This document shows, one piece after another, positions 62,999 to 64,000 of a DNA stretch of 64,000 nt. The number at the start of each line of letters is the position of its first letter. Position 1 is the first letter of the stretch. The notes under the pieces were generated by a model. That model was not told the origin of the DNA. It saw nothing but the letters and a program-made list of their open reading frames with translations, and searched no databases. The position numbers and the translations under genes are program-made. The DNA is from Mycolicibacterium flavescens (GTDB lineage Bacteria > Actinomycetota > Actinomycetes > Mycobacteriales > Mycobacteriaceae): positions 1 to 64,000 of the forward strand of contig NZ_MIHA01000010.1 in assembly GCF_001722335.1 (NCBI RefSeq), given 5' to 3'.

Positions 62999-63117
62999 GG
63001 CACCGGCAATCCGTAGTGGCGCATGACGTTGATGCCGTGCGCCTTGTTCCCGAGGATCTCGCGCGGCAGTTCCGTCGAACCATCGAGGAGCAACCACCAG
63101 CGGATGCGAATGTTGCA
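62999..63117 (-). pseudogene. ppdK: Pyruvate phosphate dikinase, N-terminal remnant
   Basis: Leftward from about 63117 the frame reads WLLLDGSTELPREILGNKAH then GINVMRHYGLPVP. This is the start of the ATP-grasp domain of PEP synthase/pyruvate phosphate dikinase. The homology stops at the Pro near 62999, about 12 bp from the P450 stop, and the frame then runs into antisense P450 sequence. Only about 35 to 40 residues remain of an enzyme of about 500 to 900. A deletion or insertion junction lies here. Confidence 0.6.
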
Positions 63118-63219
63118 TCACGTGTCCAGGTTGGGTGATCACATGTCCTTCAGTTCCATAACCTGCCTGTCATCGCGGGGGACGGTGCGCCACATCGACG
63201 CCCCTTGTCCGGCACGCTA

Positions 63220-63235
63220 TGACAGTTAACTGTCA
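63220..63235. promoter_or_regulatory. Operator of the TGRCAGT-NN-ACTGYCA family, copy 3
   Basis: TGACAGTTAACTGTCA is a perfect 16-bp palindrome, 102 bp upstream of copy 4. Confidence 0.68.
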
Positions 63236-63321
63236 AAAGTAATCTATGATCGTATCCAGCTCACAGATGTCGCTCAGCTACTATTGCCGGAATGATCGCC
63301 ATTGCCCGCCGGCGTTGACGA

Positions 63322-63337
63322 TGACAGTCGACTGTCA
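63322..63337. promoter_or_regulatory. Operator of the TGRCAGT-NN-ACTGYCA family, copy 4
   Basis: TGACAGTCGACTGTCA is a perfect 16-bp palindrome, 45 nt before the EthD-like gene start at 63383. Confidence 0.7.
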
Positions 63338-63382
63338 TACTGTGACAACAATCGTGGTGCAGCCCAGCGGAAAGGCCTTCTC

Positions 63383-63745
63383 GTGACGGGAAACCGGTTT
63401 GTGGTCCTGAGCAACCCTGTCGACGGCGCAGACGACACGTTCAACACGTGGTACGACGAGGTTCATGTGCCCGACGTCCTCGATGTTCCCGGGGTGGTCG
63501 CAGCGCAGCGCTACGACCTCGCCGAGCTGCCCATTCCCGATGATGAGGACCTGCCGGCCCAACTGCCTCCGCCCACGCACCGGTACATGGTGATCTACGA
63601 GCTCGACCGCGAACCGGAAGCCGTCATGGCCCAGTTTCTCGAGCGGGTGGTGACCGGGAAGATGCCGCTGCATGAATCACTTGACCTGTCGACGGTGTCG
63701 CTGACCGGCTGGACGGCCAGGGGCGATCGACGGTTGGCGGACTGA
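63383..63745 (+). CDS. EthD/DUF4286-like dimeric alpha-beta barrel protein
   Basis: The 120-residue protein has DTFNTWYDEVHVPDVLDVPG and AAQRYDLAELPIPDDEDLPA, the pattern of small EthD-like ferredoxin-fold proteins, then YMVIYELDREPEAVMAQFLE. Members are found with P450s and aromatic oxidation genes. Their role is often unknown. GTG 63383 has GGAAAGG about 8 nt upstream. It is followed at once by a nitroreductase gene. Confidence 0.78.
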   Translation: MTGNRFVVLSNPVDGADDTFNTWYDEVHVPDVLDVPGVVAAQRYDLAELPIPDDEDLPAQLPPPTHRYMVIYELDREPEAVMAQFLERVVTGKMPLHESLDLSTVSLTGWTARGDRRLAD

Positions 63746-64000
63746 ATGGCTGAACTGCGGGCGGTGCTGCAGTCCCAACGTGCCTGCAGGCGCTTCGACC
63801 CCGACAGCGAGGTAGCCGATTCCGACATCGAGCAGATGTTGCAGGCCGCGGTACACGCACCCAGCGCCGAGAACACCCAACCCTGGTCCTTCGTCGTGGT
63901 TCGCAACGAGCAGAGCCGAAAATTGCTGGCTGATTGGTGGACGGAGACCTGGAACGCGGGGGGTGGCGACTTCATCCGGCAGAGCGTGCAGGACCGTGCG
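63746..64000 (+). CDS. Nitroreductase family protein, N-terminal part (cut by window edge)
   Basis: The 85 visible residues have SQRACRRFDPDSEVADSDIE, then QAAVHAPSAENTQPWSFVVV. These are the FMN-binding and dimer-interface motifs of nitroreductases. The ATG at 63746 directly follows the EthD-like stop. The C-terminal half is beyond the right edge. Such flavoenzymes reduce quinones, nitro groups or enones with NAD(P)H. Confidence 0.85.
   Translation, partial: MAELRAVLQSQRACRRFDPDSEVADSDIEQMLQAAVHAPSAENTQPWSFVVVRNEQSRKLLADWWTETWNAGGGDFIRQSVQDRA

Larger units (their letters stand above)
62987..63382. other. Intergenic region between P450 and EthD-like gene
   Basis: It holds the dikinase remnant (62999-63117) and two perfect palindromes (63220-63235 and 63322-63337). 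I see no intact gene between 63118 and 63382. Confidence 0.6.

Noticed and set aside
62126..63142. A long minus-strand ORF across the P450 gene
   Set aside because: It is an antisense frame of the P450 gene, and the real remnant on that strand (62999-63117) is in another frame.
1..64000. CRISPR arrays, tRNA or rRNA genes
   Set aside because: No regularly spaced repeats, cloverleaf or rRNA-like sequence were seen on reading.

Overview
The window is high-GC actinobacterial DNA, most likely a fast-growing Mycobacterium/Mycolicibacterium or close relative. The grounds are pervasive GTG/TTG starts, ATGA/GTGA gene overlaps, very short leaders, many acyl-CoA dehydrogenases, four LLM-class (F420-type) oxidoreductases, three class I-type cytochrome P450s and many TetR regulators. 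Family names come from motif recognition by eye; no database search was run.

Layout. The left edge (1-270) carries the end of an IS481-type element. 0.3-9.1 kb holds a FadR-type regulator with a thioesterase, a run of three acyl-CoA dehydrogenases, and a divergent operon of aldehyde dehydrogenase, CaiB-type CoA-transferase and VOC protein. 9.1-12.0 kb is a TetR/MFS efflux pair and a second TetR gene. 12.1-18.7 kb holds an APH-like protein with an AveC-like membrane protein, then an SMP-30/P450 operon in which two adjacent genes each carry one in-frame stop codon. 18.7-43.6 kb is a dense catabolic region: two divergent CoA-transferase/racemase operons, an 11-gene leftward operon with a Rieske ring-hydroxylating oxygenase, and a divergent rightward set with a C-C hydrolase, a hydratase, an HpcH/HpaI aldolase and an LLM enzyme, then an acyl-CoA dehydrogenase pair, an Ltp-like protein and an acyl-CoA ligase. 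43.6-49.2 kb has a poor region, a hydrolase, two paralogous TetR genes, an amidohydrolase and an APH-like gene. 49.2-60.4 kb returns to catabolism (LLM enzyme, SDRs, enoyl-CoA hydratase, P450, alcohol and aldehyde dehydrogenases, two MaoC-type hotdog proteins, a double TetR protein, a LigB-type extradiol dioxygenase). 60.4-64 kb has a further LLM enzyme, a P450, a pyruvate phosphate dikinase remnant, an EthD-like protein and the start of a nitroreductase.

How the genes fit together. Rieske dioxygenase, extradiol dioxygenase, C-C hydrolase, 2-oxo-enoate hydratase and HpcH/HpaI aldolase are the classic steps of aromatic meta-cleavage. The ligases, dehydrogenases, hydratases and Ltp/DUF35 proteins would shorten side chains as CoA thioesters. 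The main new observation is that eleven promoters between 22 and 60.4 kb carry one shared asymmetric operator, TTCTGACA-N4-TGTCA (or a degenerate second half). One of them lies just before the operon encoding the double TetR protein, so that protein is the best candidate regulator of the set. A second operator, TGRCAGT-NN-ACTGYCA, occurs four times between 61.5 and 63.4 kb.
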